DNA from: Pisolithus tinctorius
Taxonomy: Eukaryota; Basidiomycota; Agaricomycetes; Boletales; Pisolithaceae
Direction: 5' to 3'
Assembly (NCBI GenBank): GCA_024663395.1
Contig: JANFAH010000002.1
Span: forward strand, 4,650,001 to 4,714,000
DNA length: 64,000 nucleotides
Shown here piece after piece: positions 8,067 through 17,600 of the stretch. The notes beneath the pieces were generated by a model, which had not been told where the DNA came from, did not search any database, and was given only the letters and a program-made list of their open reading frames with translations. The translations under genes were made by a program, and so were the position numbers. The stretch's first letter is position 1. Each line of letters opens with the position of its first letter.

Positions 8067-11000
8067 GTGTCAATTTTGTCGGCTAAATGTACTTCTATAG
8101 ATGACGAGACCAATATGCGAATTCGTTCCCCTCTTGGCCTCGTAATTTTGCCCGACTTCAAAGCAGGAATTTGGGCCTGTATCGACTCAGGCGCAGAAGT
8201 ATCGCTCATCTCGGAAGCGATGGTGCGAAAACTTCAAATACCAACCTACCCTGTAGAACGAAGGTTCAAAACGACCTCGTTCACCGGAAAGGATCAAGAA
8301 TGGGTAACTCGAAAATGTACCATCAAAATGGAAATAAAGGAACGGTTTGTGCGAGTCAAGTGCTACGTCGGACCGCTCGTAGGAAAAGAACATGTCCTAC
8401 TCGGGATGCCGTTCCTCAAAGAGTACAAACCCCGCATGAACTGGGAAACTGGTAAGATCACCTGCTGGGATGATGGTTTCGAGTACCCAGGAAAATCCGC
8501 CGTAAAAGAAGTGAATGTCCCGGAAAGCCCGGTAGGAATTAACAAAACTACCCTTTCCACAGAACTAGAAGCCGCGCAAGCCGCCTCAAAAGAAGAAGTC
8601 AAGTTGCCGGAAAGATACCAAAAGTTCGCAAAAGTATTCGCGGAAGACGATATCCCGCTCCCGAAGCATCGCCCGGGACTGGACCACGAAATTAGGCTGA
8701 AAGACGATTTTAAGCCTAAGAAGGCCACGGTATATCCTATGTCCCCCGAAGAACTAAAAGTTTTAGACGAATTTTTGGACAAAAACCTTAAATGCAAAAA
8801 AATCCGACCCTCGACTTCTCCTCAAGCAGCGCCGGTGTTCTTTGTGGCAAAGAAAGATGGAAAGAAACGGCTAATTCAGGATTATAGATATCTAAATTCC
8901 TTCACCATCCAGGACGCACATCCCCTTCCAAACGCTCAGGCGCTCTTCGACGAGCTTGTCGAGTCCAAATACTACGCCAAGTTCGATATTCGCTGGGGAT
9001 TCACAAACCTACGCGTCAGGGAAGGTGACGAGTGGAAAGGAGCGTTCATAACCCCACGCGGGCTCTTTGAACCAACGGTAATGTTCTTCGGTCAATGCAA
9101 CTCACCGCCCTCCTTCCAGCGCTATATGGACAAGACGTTCGAGAAACAGCGCGGGAAGCAGGTGGGATATATGGATGACGTTGTGGTTCATGCCAAAACG
9201 ATCGAGGAACTCCGGAAGCGCGTTGAAGAGTTCCTGGAAATATGCGCGAAAGAAGAACTTCGACTCAAGATTAGCAAATGCTGTTTTGAAGCTGAAGAGG
9301 TGGAGTTCCTCGGGATGATCATCGGCAAAGGACGGATGGAGACGTCCCTGACCAAAACGGACGCTATCTCCACTTGGGAAGAACCGAAAAGCCTCACTGA
9401 ACTTCGCCGCTTTCTCGGTTTTTGCAACTTTTACCGAAAGTTCATCCCCTCTTTCTCCAGCGTCGCGAGACCCCTGCACGACCTGACCAAGAAAGGGGTT
9501 TCTTACAGGTGGACACAGGAAACGGAAGCGGCCTTTCAGAGGTTAAAAACTTTGTTATGCTCTTCCCCGGTCCTCACAATCCCCGACTTCTCCAAGCCAT
9601 TCGCGTTGTTTACCGACGCCTCCAAGCTCGGGACCGGTGCCGTGCTGGCACAAAAAGGAAGCGACAACGAGTGGCATCCTTGTTCTTACCTTTCCCAGTC
9701 CCTCGTTGGCGCCGAACAGCGCTACCAGGTCTATGATCTGGAGATGCTAGCGGTGATCCGAGCCCTGAAGGCATTCCGCCCCTACCTTCTTTCACCAGTG
9801 GAGCCAACTGTCGTTTTCACTGACCATAAAAACCTGGAATATTACCGAGAACCACAGCAGCTAATGCCCCGCCAGGCACGATGGGCCGCTACGGTCCAGT
9901 CGTACCCGATCAAGTTCTCGTGGCAGGCCGGCCAGCTGCAGGTCCCGGCCGATACACTCTCGCGTAAAAACCTTTCGGAGGAGCCCGCCCCTACGGCCAC
10001 GGTTCTCCCGGAGAACCTTTGGCTTTCGGAGGGGGTGGATTCCTCAAAACCGCAAATTCGTTTGGTTTCGCCCCTCTTTTCCCTCACCAAAATTCAAAAA
10101 CAACTAAAAGTAAACCGGTTGGCTCGCGTCGGACGTGTCCCCACCCAGCCTGTTGGTACTAAAGCAAAAACAAAAACCAAACCGTACTCTCGCCCGTCTG
10201 AGGAAACACCAAAGGAGAGAATGGTCGACGAAGTTCGCCCCACGAGGGAACCAGTAAAAGGAACTCGAGGCGTCTACGCCATATCTGCCGACCTGTACGA
10301 ACGCGTCAAGAACGATACGTCAAAGGGTTCGACAGGACCGGAACCAAAAGACAACATAACCGTAGCGGAGGATGGAACAAAGCGCTTCGGGACTACCCGT
10401 CTGTATATTCCCCCCGAAGATCGTCGCCACTGCATGAGGTCGTATCACGACCACGAGTCCGCCGGACACCCCGGACAGAAAGCCATGTTCGCCAAAATGC
10501 GCAAAGAGGTATGGTGGGAAGGAATGGGAACTGATATTAAAAAGTACGTAGCGGGATGCCCGCTATGCCAAACAACCAAGGTCGTCACCCACCCTCCTAC
10601 TCCTCCGGTTATGCCGCATGAAAACCCGAAGAACCCCTTTCCGTTCCAGCAAGTATCTATGGATCTCATCACAGATCTCCCCGTGTCGGGAGAAATGAAA
10701 TACGACTCTATTCTCACGGTTGTCGATCAGGGACTCACTAAAGCCGCCCTGTTCGTTCCGTGTCACAAAGCAATTGACTCCGTCGGGGTTGCCCGGCTCT
10801 TCCACCAGTTCATATATTCCCGATTTGGTCTTCCCGAATCGATAATCTCAGATCGAGGACCGCAGTTCGCTTCCTCGTTCACCAAAGAACTTTACAAGGC
10901 AATAGGGGTAAAAACCAAGCTGAGTAGCGGGTATCATCCCCAAACTAACGGAGAAAGCGAACGTGTCAACCAGGAAGTAGAGGGGTATCTTCGCCTTTAC

Positions 11001-11708
11001 TGCTCCGAGTTTCCTAACTCGTGGGCCTCGAAACTTCCGTCAGCCGAGTTTGCCCACAACTCTCGCATTCACTCCGTCCACAAGATGACTCCGTTTTCGC
11101 TTATTCTTGGTTGCGACCCCTCCCCTTACCCAGAGAAACGACTCACCCCAGTCCCGTCCGTCGACGAAAGGCTGGAGCGACTCGCCTCTTCCCGGGACAT
11201 CACAGTCTTGGCACACAAGAAAGCACAGGAACTGATGCGCTCGCGCAGTAAAGGATCGTACGAGTCACCCAAAGTCGGAGATCAAGTTCTCCTTGACGTC
11301 GGGCATCTAAGGATCAAAAACCAGTGCGATAAAATTGCGCCCAGACGGCTCGGACCTTTCAAGGTGACTCAAGTTATCTCTCCGGTCGCTTTCCGATTGG
11401 AGCTCCCAGCAACTTGGAAGGTTCATCCGGTGTTCCACGCCTCACGGATCTTCCCCTACACCGAAAATGAGGTTTATGGAGCTGCGCCCGCAGCACCTTT
11501 ACCGGAGTTGGTAGATGATGAGATCGAATGGGAGGTTGAGGCGATACTGAATCATAAGACTGATGGTCGCAGAGGACAGCGCAGGTACCTGGTCAAGTGG
11601 AAAGGATTCCCGCATTCGTCCAATACGTGGGAACCCGAAGAACATATAAAAGACCACGCATCCGAAGCACTCGACCAGTACAAACTCGCTCGCCACCTCA
11701 GAAATTAA
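8067..11708 (+). CDS. pol: Pol of Gypsy-1: protease, RT, RNase H, integrase, chromodomain
   Basis: The 1,213-residue open frame lies at -1 relative to gag. It is open from the gag stop and has no ATG near its start, so it is expected to be made as Gag-Pol. Domains in order: aspartic protease with DSGAE (about residue 40); reverse transcriptase with YMDD (about 368); RNase H with FTDAS and FTDHKN; integrase zinc finger H..H...C..C (about 790-832); integrase core with D, D and E (DLITD, ISDRGPQF and the ESER glutamate, 35 residues between the last two); and a chromodomain near the end (about 1155-1208, EVEAILNH...YLVKWKGF...NTWEP). All catalytic residues are present. The stop TAA is followed at once by ATG of the third ORF in the same frame. 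Confidence 0.97.
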   Translation: MSILSAKCTSIDDETNMRIRSPLGLVILPDFKAGIWACIDSGAEVSLISEAMVRKLQIPTYPVERRFKTTSFTGKDQEWVTRKCTIKMEIKERFVRVKCYVGPLVGKEHVLLGMPFLKEYKPRMNWETGKITCWDDGFEYPGKSAVKEVNVPESPVGINKTTLSTELEAAQAASKEEVKLPERYQKFAKVFAEDDIPLPKHRPGLDHEIRLKDDFKPKKATVYPMSPEELKVLDEFLDKNLKCKKIRPSTSPQAAPVFFVAKKDGKKRLIQDYRYLNSFTIQDAHPLPNAQALFDELVESKYYAKFDIRWGFTNLRVREGDEWKGAFITPRGLFEPTVMFFGQCNSPPSFQRYMDKTFEKQRGKQVGYMDDVVVHAKTIEELRKRVEEFLEICAKEELRLKISKCCFEAEEVEFLGMIIGKGRMETSLTKTDAISTWEEPKSLTELRRFLGFCNFYRKFIPSFSSVARPLHDLTKKGVSYRWTQETEAAFQRLKTLLCSSPVLTIPDFSKPFALFTDASKLGTGAVLAQKGSDNEWHPCSYLSQSLVGAEQRYQVYDLEMLAVIRALKAFRPYLLSPVEPTVVFTDHKNLEYYREPQQLMPRQARWAATVQSYPIKFSWQAGQLQVPADTLSRKNLSEEPAPTATVLPENLWLSEGVDSSKPQIRLVSPLFSLTKIQKQLKVNRLARVGRVPTQPVGTKAKTKTKPYSRPSEETPKERMVDEVRPTREPVKGTRGVYAISADLYERVKNDTSKGSTGPEPKDNITVAEDGTKRFGTTRLYIPPEDRRHCMRSYHDHESAGHPGQKAMFAKMRKEVWWEGMGTDIKKYVAGCPLCQTTKVVTHPPTPPVMPHENPKNPFPFQQVSMDLITDLPVSGEMKYDSILTVVDQGLTKAALFVPCHKAIDSVGVARLFHQFIYSRFGLPESIISDRGPQFASSFTKELYKAIGVKTKLSSGYHPQTNGESERVNQEVEGYLRLYCSEFPNSWASKLPSAEFAHNSRIHSVHKMTPFSLILGCDPSPYPEKRLTPVPSVDERLERLASSRDITVLAHKKAQELMRSRSKGSYESPKVGDQVLLDVGHLRIKNQCDKIAPRRLGPFKVTQVISPVAFRLELPATWKVHPVFHASRIFPYTENEVYGAAPAAPLPELVDDEIEWEVEAILNHKTDGRRGQRRYLVKWKGFPHSSNTWEPEEHIKDHASEALDQYKLARHLRN

Positions 11709-13043
11709 ATGGACTCCCCCCGCTCGGTCAACACGGAGAACGATTATGCCGACCTCGTTGGAGAATCCCTTTACGACCCCGCTGCCGACAGGAATGACTT
11801 GCTCGTTCCCCCCATCGCCTGCTATCGCAACTCCCCTCCCCCGTCCACCTCCTCCGGCGTTCCTGAGTCGGACGCCTCGTCCCTCATCTCCCAATGGGAG
11901 GTACTGACCCCTGTCTCCCGCCCTCTCAAGCCGCGTCCACACCAGGGCTTCTCGGTTCGCCGAGTGCCGGTCCCCAGAGCTAGGGCCTCCCTCGCAGGGG
12001 ACGGTAACCAGCAAGGAAAGGGAAAGGGTAAAGAAAAGCCTCACCATGACGCCCATAGTCGAACAGCCACCCCCGGCCCCGCCAATGCTCCCGTCTCTCC
12101 CCACGTTCGCCCCACCGATCCAATATCGTCCCGAAATACCGCCCTCGACATGCTCGCCTCAGTCGCCCTTGCCAGGGATGACGAGCCGAGGCTACCAATC
12201 TCAGCAAGTGACTACCTGGACGTTACTAGGGCACTTGACATCTTCAACCAAGGGGACAACATTGACGGGTGCACACCAGAACAGGTTGAGTATTTTGGGG
12301 TGCTGTCTGAAATCTACAGAGCGGCAGACGTGATCGGACGAGCAACAAATCGGCTCTGCGTTAGGCAGCTCTCTGGGACGGCCCCTCTCGCCGAGGTCAT
12401 TATGACCTCGATGCTCGAGAAGGGATATGCGGACGTTTTAGAAGCGGTAACAGGAGGAGCTTATCATCACCTTCGTGATCGGCAGATTGGGGAGTTCCTA
12501 GCCCCTGTCGCTTCTAGGCTTCTCGAACGGATCAAACCGCAGGAAAAGCCGGTGGTCCCTGAGATGAAACCTGACGTCGATAAGGAGGTCCGATGGAACC
12601 CACCTCTGGAGTTCATCGACAACGCGACGGTGTTTAAAGAGACCGCAAAAAGACTGGGAATGGGTCGAAGTGAGTCCGGTTGGGAGGTCTTTCTAACTGA
12701 CGCATCCTGGGGTGGACTGGACAAAGAGTATCATAATGCCGTCCACGCTGCCTGTCCTCTCCCTCCGACTCCCTTCATCCCCGTCCCTTCTGATCAACTT
12801 CGATTCTATCTCGGAGGACGCACCAAGGTGCCTGAGGGACATCCCCTCTACAAGTTCGCTTGCTACCAGTGTCATTACCTGGGACATTGGTCCTGCCGTA
12901 ATGGACAGGGTTCACGCTGGACCCAGGCAAGCGAGGAACCTCCGTCCCCACCGACTCCGTCGCCCGTTGCAGCCCATACCCGCTCTAGACGCCCCCTTCG
13001 CAACTTATCCGCCAACTCCCGCGCCTTGTCCTCAAGGGTCTGA
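11709..13043 (+). CDS. Third ORF of Gypsy-1, zinc-knuckle protein
   Basis: A 444-codon frame beginning ATG directly after the pol stop (TAA ATG) and in the same phase as pol. It could be made by readthrough or by termination-reinitiation. The N-terminal third is disordered and rich in Pro, Ser and Lys/Gly. A helical middle region of about 200 residues follows. Near the C-terminus is a nucleic-acid-binding type cluster C..C....H..C (CYQCHYLGHWSC), then a basic tail. Gypsy-2 has a comparable extension with two such knuckles after its chromodomain. No family name is known to me. A role as an extra nucleocapsid-like or chaperone protein is only an inference. Confidence 0.75.
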   Translation: MDSPRSVNTENDYADLVGESLYDPAADRNDLLVPPIACYRNSPPPSTSSGVPESDASSLISQWEVLTPVSRPLKPRPHQGFSVRRVPVPRARASLAGDGNQQGKGKGKEKPHHDAHSRTATPGPANAPVSPHVRPTDPISSRNTALDMLASVALARDDEPRLPISASDYLDVTRALDIFNQGDNIDGCTPEQVEYFGVLSEIYRAADVIGRATNRLCVRQLSGTAPLAEVIMTSMLEKGYADVLEAVTGGAYHHLRDRQIGEFLAPVASRLLERIKPQEKPVVPEMKPDVDKEVRWNPPLEFIDNATVFKETAKRLGMGRSESGWEVFLTDASWGGLDKEYHNAVHAACPLPPTPFIPVPSDQLRFYLGGRTKVPEGHPLYKFACYQCHYLGHWSCRNGQGSRWTQASEEPPSPPTPSPVAAHTRSRRPLRNLSANSRALSSRV

Positions 13044-13050
13044 GGACCTT

Positions 13051-13060
13051 AGAGGGGGGG
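13051..13060 (+). other. Polypurine tract of Gypsy-1
   Basis: AGAGGGGGGG ends three bases before the 3' LTR, the usual place for the plus-strand primer. Confidence 0.8.
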
Positions 13061-13063
13061 TGA

Positions 13064-13761
13064 TGTTACGCCCGCTCAGGGGTCGTTTTCCTTTTCCGTC
13101 CTACTCCCCTAAACGGTATGTCACGTGTGTCACGTGCCTCGTCGCGTCGATTGTCCTCGCCGTGGTCGTCCTCGGTCTTAAGGCTCGCATCGCCTTCGGA
13201 TCACCGGCGGTGGTGGTATTTCCAATACCAACTGATGCTGCGTACGCCCTCGTCATCGTGACTCGCAGCTGCGCCCGCAGCTGATGGACGTTCATCTCGC
13301 TTTACTTATACTTCCGCTCCGTTCATGACTCTGACTCGTTTATATTGCCCGTATGTTCCTTTCCTTACGGTCGGTGCTGATGCCCCTCGCTGCGGACTGC
13401 GTCCGCAGCCGGTTTGGCAGTGTCCGCAGCACCTGACTCGTTCTTATTTCATCGTTTACTTGTTTGTAACTGACTGGAAATGTGTGTACGGTACAAACCC
13501 TTGACGGGTATATAGGTTAGGCCTACCGTACCATGTAACCTCAGTTTTTCGATTTCTTGCAATCACCCATCATCTTTAACTCGTACCTCTGTTCGCTCCC
13601 CGTCGCGATCTCCAGAGAACTCGCCAGTGGAACGAACCTTTGCCGGTACTCGTTAATAACAAGGGTTGACCATAGGGGTTACGATAAGTTCGGCCCGTAG
13701 ATCCGCCTCGTGACATTCGTGCCTAGTCCATTTGACGAAGTCACTCGTCGCGAGCATAACA
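13064..13761 (+). repeat. 3' LTR of Gypsy-1
   Basis: 698 bp, the same length as the 5' LTR. I found three differences: A/G at the CCCATATG/CCCGTATG site, A/G in GGTCAGTG/GGTCGGTG, and A/G in CAAGCAT/CGAGCAT near the end. Each is CA against CG. Confidence 0.97.
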
Positions 13762-14815
13762 CAACCTCGATGCTCTTAACCCCGATTTTGTGGCTCTTCT
13801 TCGCGGCACGGCGGCCGGCGCTGGCCTCAGGGATGGTGCTGAAGGGGCAGGGTCCATCAATCCCTTCGTCAAAGGTCTCTTCTCGGGGAAAGCCATTACC
13901 ACACAGGCCCATCCCAAGAGTGAGGACATGATCGTTGCGGCCCAACAACCTGTCAAACCCATGCGTGCTCCTTCCACCCGCCGGAAGAATACCATTCGTC
14001 ATATGCCACGCGACAATGCTGCCACTGGCACGACTCCTCCCATCATCGAAGAAGAACGTGAGGATGAGGACATCACTACTTCCCAGAACACAGGTACTCC
14101 ATGCGTCGCAGGCAAGTTCTGCGCCGCCCTCGATACGCTCTTTGATACGTTGGGAGACACACACAATTGGTTTGTGTTCTGTATCAACCCGAACAACTCC
14201 CAACTCCCGAATCAGCTCGAGGGACGATCGGTCAAAGGGCAGGTACGCAGCTCAGGGTTGGTCGGGGTTGCGAAGAGGAATGCATGTGCGTTTGAGGTCG
14301 GTATGACTCTGGACAAATTTTGTCAGAGGTACAGGGATCCGATGGCCAAGGTACAGCCCAATTTTTCACCGCTCCTGATACCCCAGAGGCATCTCCGTCT
14401 TACTCTACATTACCCACTTCTCTGGTTTCCTCTGCACCCCCATCCCCACCTCGTATTTCACCACTCCCGATACCCCAGAGGCATCTCCGTCTTATTCTAC
14501 GTTATCCACTTCCCCGGCTTCCTCCGCACCTGCACCCACACCCGCTGGTGTCAAAGATTTATCTGCAAAAATCGTCTCTGCCTCTTACAAGTCTTCCTTT
14601 CACAACCCGCTTTCCACGCGCTTGAAGACTATCTACATGCAGCTGACATCGAAGAACAGAAGCGCAACCGGATGCGCGAAGCAGAAGTAGAAGCCAGTCT
14701 TATATTTCACAAGGACAGGGAGGGATTGGTGCCAAAGGAGATGCTGCCGGGGGGAATCCTAGAGGGCGAGACAACTGAAATCGTCAAGGAGCCGTCTGCG
14801 CGGAGAGAATTCCAG
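13762..14815 (+). pseudogene. Myosin-motor chitin synthase fragment, part 2
   Basis: Continues part 1 after the Gypsy-1 target duplication: LNPDFVALLRG, SINPFVKGLFSGKAI, the disordered loop with RRKNTIRHMPR, then CAALDTLFDTL, HNWFVFCINPNNSQLP, FEVGMTLDKFC.RYRDPM, and after an interruption VFLSQPAFHALEDYL and EEQKRNRMREAE. These are the last motor subdomains of a class V/VII chitin synthase. Between RYRDPMAKV and VFLSQ lies a roughly 230-bp serine/proline-coding stretch with a tandem duplication and inconsistent frames, so the gene is broken here. A likely splice donor follows at 14816. The membrane segments and glycosyltransferase domain do not follow. The strong match on both sides of Gypsy-1 shows this was one continuous piece before insertion. 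Confidence 0.85.
14365..14540 (+). repeat. 92-bp tandem duplication in the chitin synthase relic
   Basis: Two copies of a segment beginning TTCACC.CTCC.GATACC, at 14365 and 14457, 92 bp apart. They encode Thr-Pro-Glu-Ala-Ser-Pro-Ser type sequence in one frame. The copies differ at several positions, so the duplication is not recent. Confidence 0.7.
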
Positions 14816-15465
14816 GTATTAATACGTCCCTCCCCATCTTTTTCTTTCACAGCTCATTCATTCATTTGGCAGAGGATCTTTAGTTTCCCGCACTCCCTCT
14901 GTCCTTAGTAGATCTGATGTTGTTCCTCTCATATTATATCTACACTCTCCCCCTCCCCACTGTATGGCGACGACGAGTGAGAATTAACAAATGCACCAGA
15001 AGAAATGAAATACGCTCTCCAATTAAATTTATTCTATGGTTGCACTGAGTTTGCAACGAGCAACATCATCTATGTACTATATACAATAATACAATTACAT
15101 GGTGGTATAGTTGAAAGTAACGGGCGCGGCTGAACAGGCGCGGCAGCGAGGCGGTGAGGCCGCGACGTATGGGTGACGCGGCTGATTGGGCGCGGTGGTG
15201 AGGCCGCGGCACATAGGTATCGCGGCTGAACGGACGCGGTGATGTGGCGATGCGACCGCGAAAAATAAATGTGCAGATTTTACGCCATAGTGTACTCCAC
15301 GTCAGCTGCCGCACGGAACCACTCTAAATACTTCCCGATACGCCATCTCTGTTGGAGTCACCGCAGAGTGCATAGAGGTATCCACAAGCATTATCCAATC
15401 GCTACCATTTGTATTGACTTGTGAATATCCCACAAGTCAGTTCGGAACGACGATTACATCGCGAC
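14816..15465. other. Intergenic debris with GC-rich degenerate repeats
   Basis: No gene recognised. From 15124 to 15262 there are about three degenerate copies of a 44-52-bp GC-rich unit beginning CGCGGCTGA and containing GGTGAGGC, with many CGCGG words. The CpG richness contrasts with the 28.5-61-kb block. Confidence 0.5.
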
Positions 15466-15673
15466 TTGGGGCTGGTCTTGCTCGTCCTTTTCACCGAGTC
15501 CATGTCAGTACAACACCTCTTCCAGTTCATAAATTAGGCGGGTAGAACCCACCGTCGAACGCTACGCTGGACGGACACAAAGCCTCGATAGCTTCTATGC
15601 CTATTACCAGCGCTAAGGGAGCTAGGTGTTATGAGTGGAGACGATCGCAAAATAGGATACTATCCTGGCTGCT
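15466..15673 (+). pseudogene. Relic of a third MFS transporter paralogue (first two exons)
   Basis: Bases 15466-15536 align with exon 1 of the intact transporters at 26333 and 61719 (GLVLLVLFTESMSVQHLF against GLVLFVLFTEPMSAQYIF). About 15610-15673 align with exon 2 (GDDRK.GYY). The intervening intron is also similar. Later exons were not found. This is a decayed or truncated copy. Confidence 0.65.
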
Positions 15674-17600
15674 GTGAGTAGGCATCCAGTGGTTCTCTTC
15701 CTTTTTTTGTGGTTGTGTTGGTGTTAGGCAGATTTGGCTGCACCGACTGAAGACTACACCTGCCACTAAGCTAGCTTCGTCGGGTCTCGTGCATGGACAT
15801 CACAACGAATAGCAGATGCCATAGCACTCGGACGAAATAACTCACGGACCACCTCTTGTACAACGACTTTCGACCCAGATTGGCTTGAAGTCCGCGCGAG
15901 ATTTGATGTTGAGGCTGCTCTTCACCAAGTTCAATGGATGCCATCGATGATGACGCCCTGACACACTCATGCTCACAATCTGCAGTGTGAAATGCCTGTG
16001 TCACAGCGTTGTCATCGTTGTCATCCATAGCTGCTAGATGGTGTATTTGGTGGCGTCTCAGATGGCCAGTCAGAGGCCCCCTCGATACTGAGATAGCTCG
16101 CAAACAGGTCGACACATACTCGCAAAGATTTTGAGAACGTTTACTTCCCCTCGGCTTAACTCTTCCTGGTACACTTTCTCGTCTTTGGCAATCGTGTTTT
16201 CTGAGCTAGGCGAAGATGCAGTCAGTCAAAGGTCGGAGAGGGCTAGTGACTCTTGAGCTGGTTCGCTAGGTAAGTTGGATATGGTTTTACACGACCTTGT
16301 GACAACAGAAGCTGTATGTACCTGCCTAGTCTCCTCAAGGCAAAGCAGGGACTTTAGTCGCTCCCTTTCGACTATGGACATTTACTAGAGAGCTAAACTG
16401 GCACCGAGCAGAGTCAATGGAAAATCGACTATCCAGCTGGAAGTACATGCCGCTATAGCAGCCGAAAGCGCGAAATCACCTATGAGTAAGTTCGAGACTC
16501 GGGCCTCACATGACTTCCCTTAGCTGGTTTCCGGATGGTGCTGCTGAACTTCTCATCGTTGTCCGCATCTGATGTTGTTGACACCAACACGAATGTCCAG
16601 AAGGCTCACATCAAATCCATTTTCTTCCAAGTACTGGAATGGCATTAGTTCATGCCCAGAGAGTAAAGAAAAGCGGGAAGAACCGTCGTGAGTAAGGGGC
16701 GCCACCCAGGATGGCCAGTCGTACTTTTGTGGTCTTCGAGCCAGACACCGCCACGTTAGTCATTATGCCTTTAATTTGTGTCTACATAGGCCATCGACAC
16801 ACACAGTCAACGATATGTGGGATGACTAACACTAGCATATTTCATCGATCCAGGCTCGCAATGCACCTTGCTAGAGGTTCTGAGGCAGTCCGACACGTTT
16901 CCATTCTACTATTTCCGGTGACTAAATACATTGTATACAGACAAGGTCACAAAATACGGTCTACGTGCTGAAGCACTGATTCATCAGGGTTGCAACACGT
17001 TCCAACTCACTCAAAATTTTTGCAATTAGACTCTTTGGCATCTATGGGTATTCTGATTGGTCGATCACTGCAGTCGTATGAACAGGGACGCTGGAACGCT
17101 TAGTAAGCTACGTATGGAGTCCGGTCCCCCGAACCAAGCGGTTGACCGAACGCACGTGCGACCCTTTCACACTGATTGTCTAAATATGTAGGTCCACGTC
17201 CTCCAATCCGAGTTTGATATTCTCGGTACCCCAGCTGCATCCCCAAGTAAACGCTACTGGTGGGTGCATGATCCAGCCGACTCAGAATGATAACCTACAT
17301 GAGGCGCAGCCTTGGCCCCTAGATGCCGGGAGGCGAGCAAGAGGAGAACAAAACGTTGTAGCTTCACCCAATCGAGTACTCTGCAACCCCCGAACACCCC
17401 GGTAGAACTCCTCACGCTATTAGTGTTCCTGACCACATGCTTAACGGTTATAAGGAGCGTTAGTTAGTCCGGGCCCCTTGCTTCCGACCGTCATCGATTT
17501 CCTACGAAAAGATAGTCACAATGGGGCGCCTCTCAGCGGTGTCTCTCATTTTCGCGTACGAGTTTGCTTCTGTCGCTGATGTTTCGAACTAACAGTACTT
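15674..17600. other. Unassigned intergenic region
   Basis: No credible gene, repeat or RNA was recognised. Open frames here (for example 15771-16115 on the minus strand) show no family resemblance. CpG is common. Part may be the unrecognisable remainder of the adjacent transporter relics. Confidence 0.4.

Larger units (their letters stand above)
5694..13761 (+). mobile_element. Gypsy-1, complete Ty3/Gypsy chromovirus (Tf1/sushi type)
   Basis: An 8,068-bp element with two 698-bp LTRs, perfect 5-bp TSDs, a self-priming PBS, gag, a pol ending in a chromodomain, a third ORF and a purine tract. The LTRs differ at only three sites, all CG/CA, so insertion is recent. The gag, pol and third-ORF frames contain no frameshift or internal stop. 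The element splits the chitin synthase relic. By family, the chromodomain should steer integration into chromatin carrying histone marks such as H3K9 methylation. Confidence 0.97.

Noticed and set aside
11499..12104. Minus-strand 201-codon frame
   Set aside because: It lies opposite pol and the third ORF of Gypsy-1, whose forward translations are convincing.
15771..16115. Minus-strand 114-codon frame
   Set aside because: No motif, no splice context, no similar copy elsewhere; likely chance.
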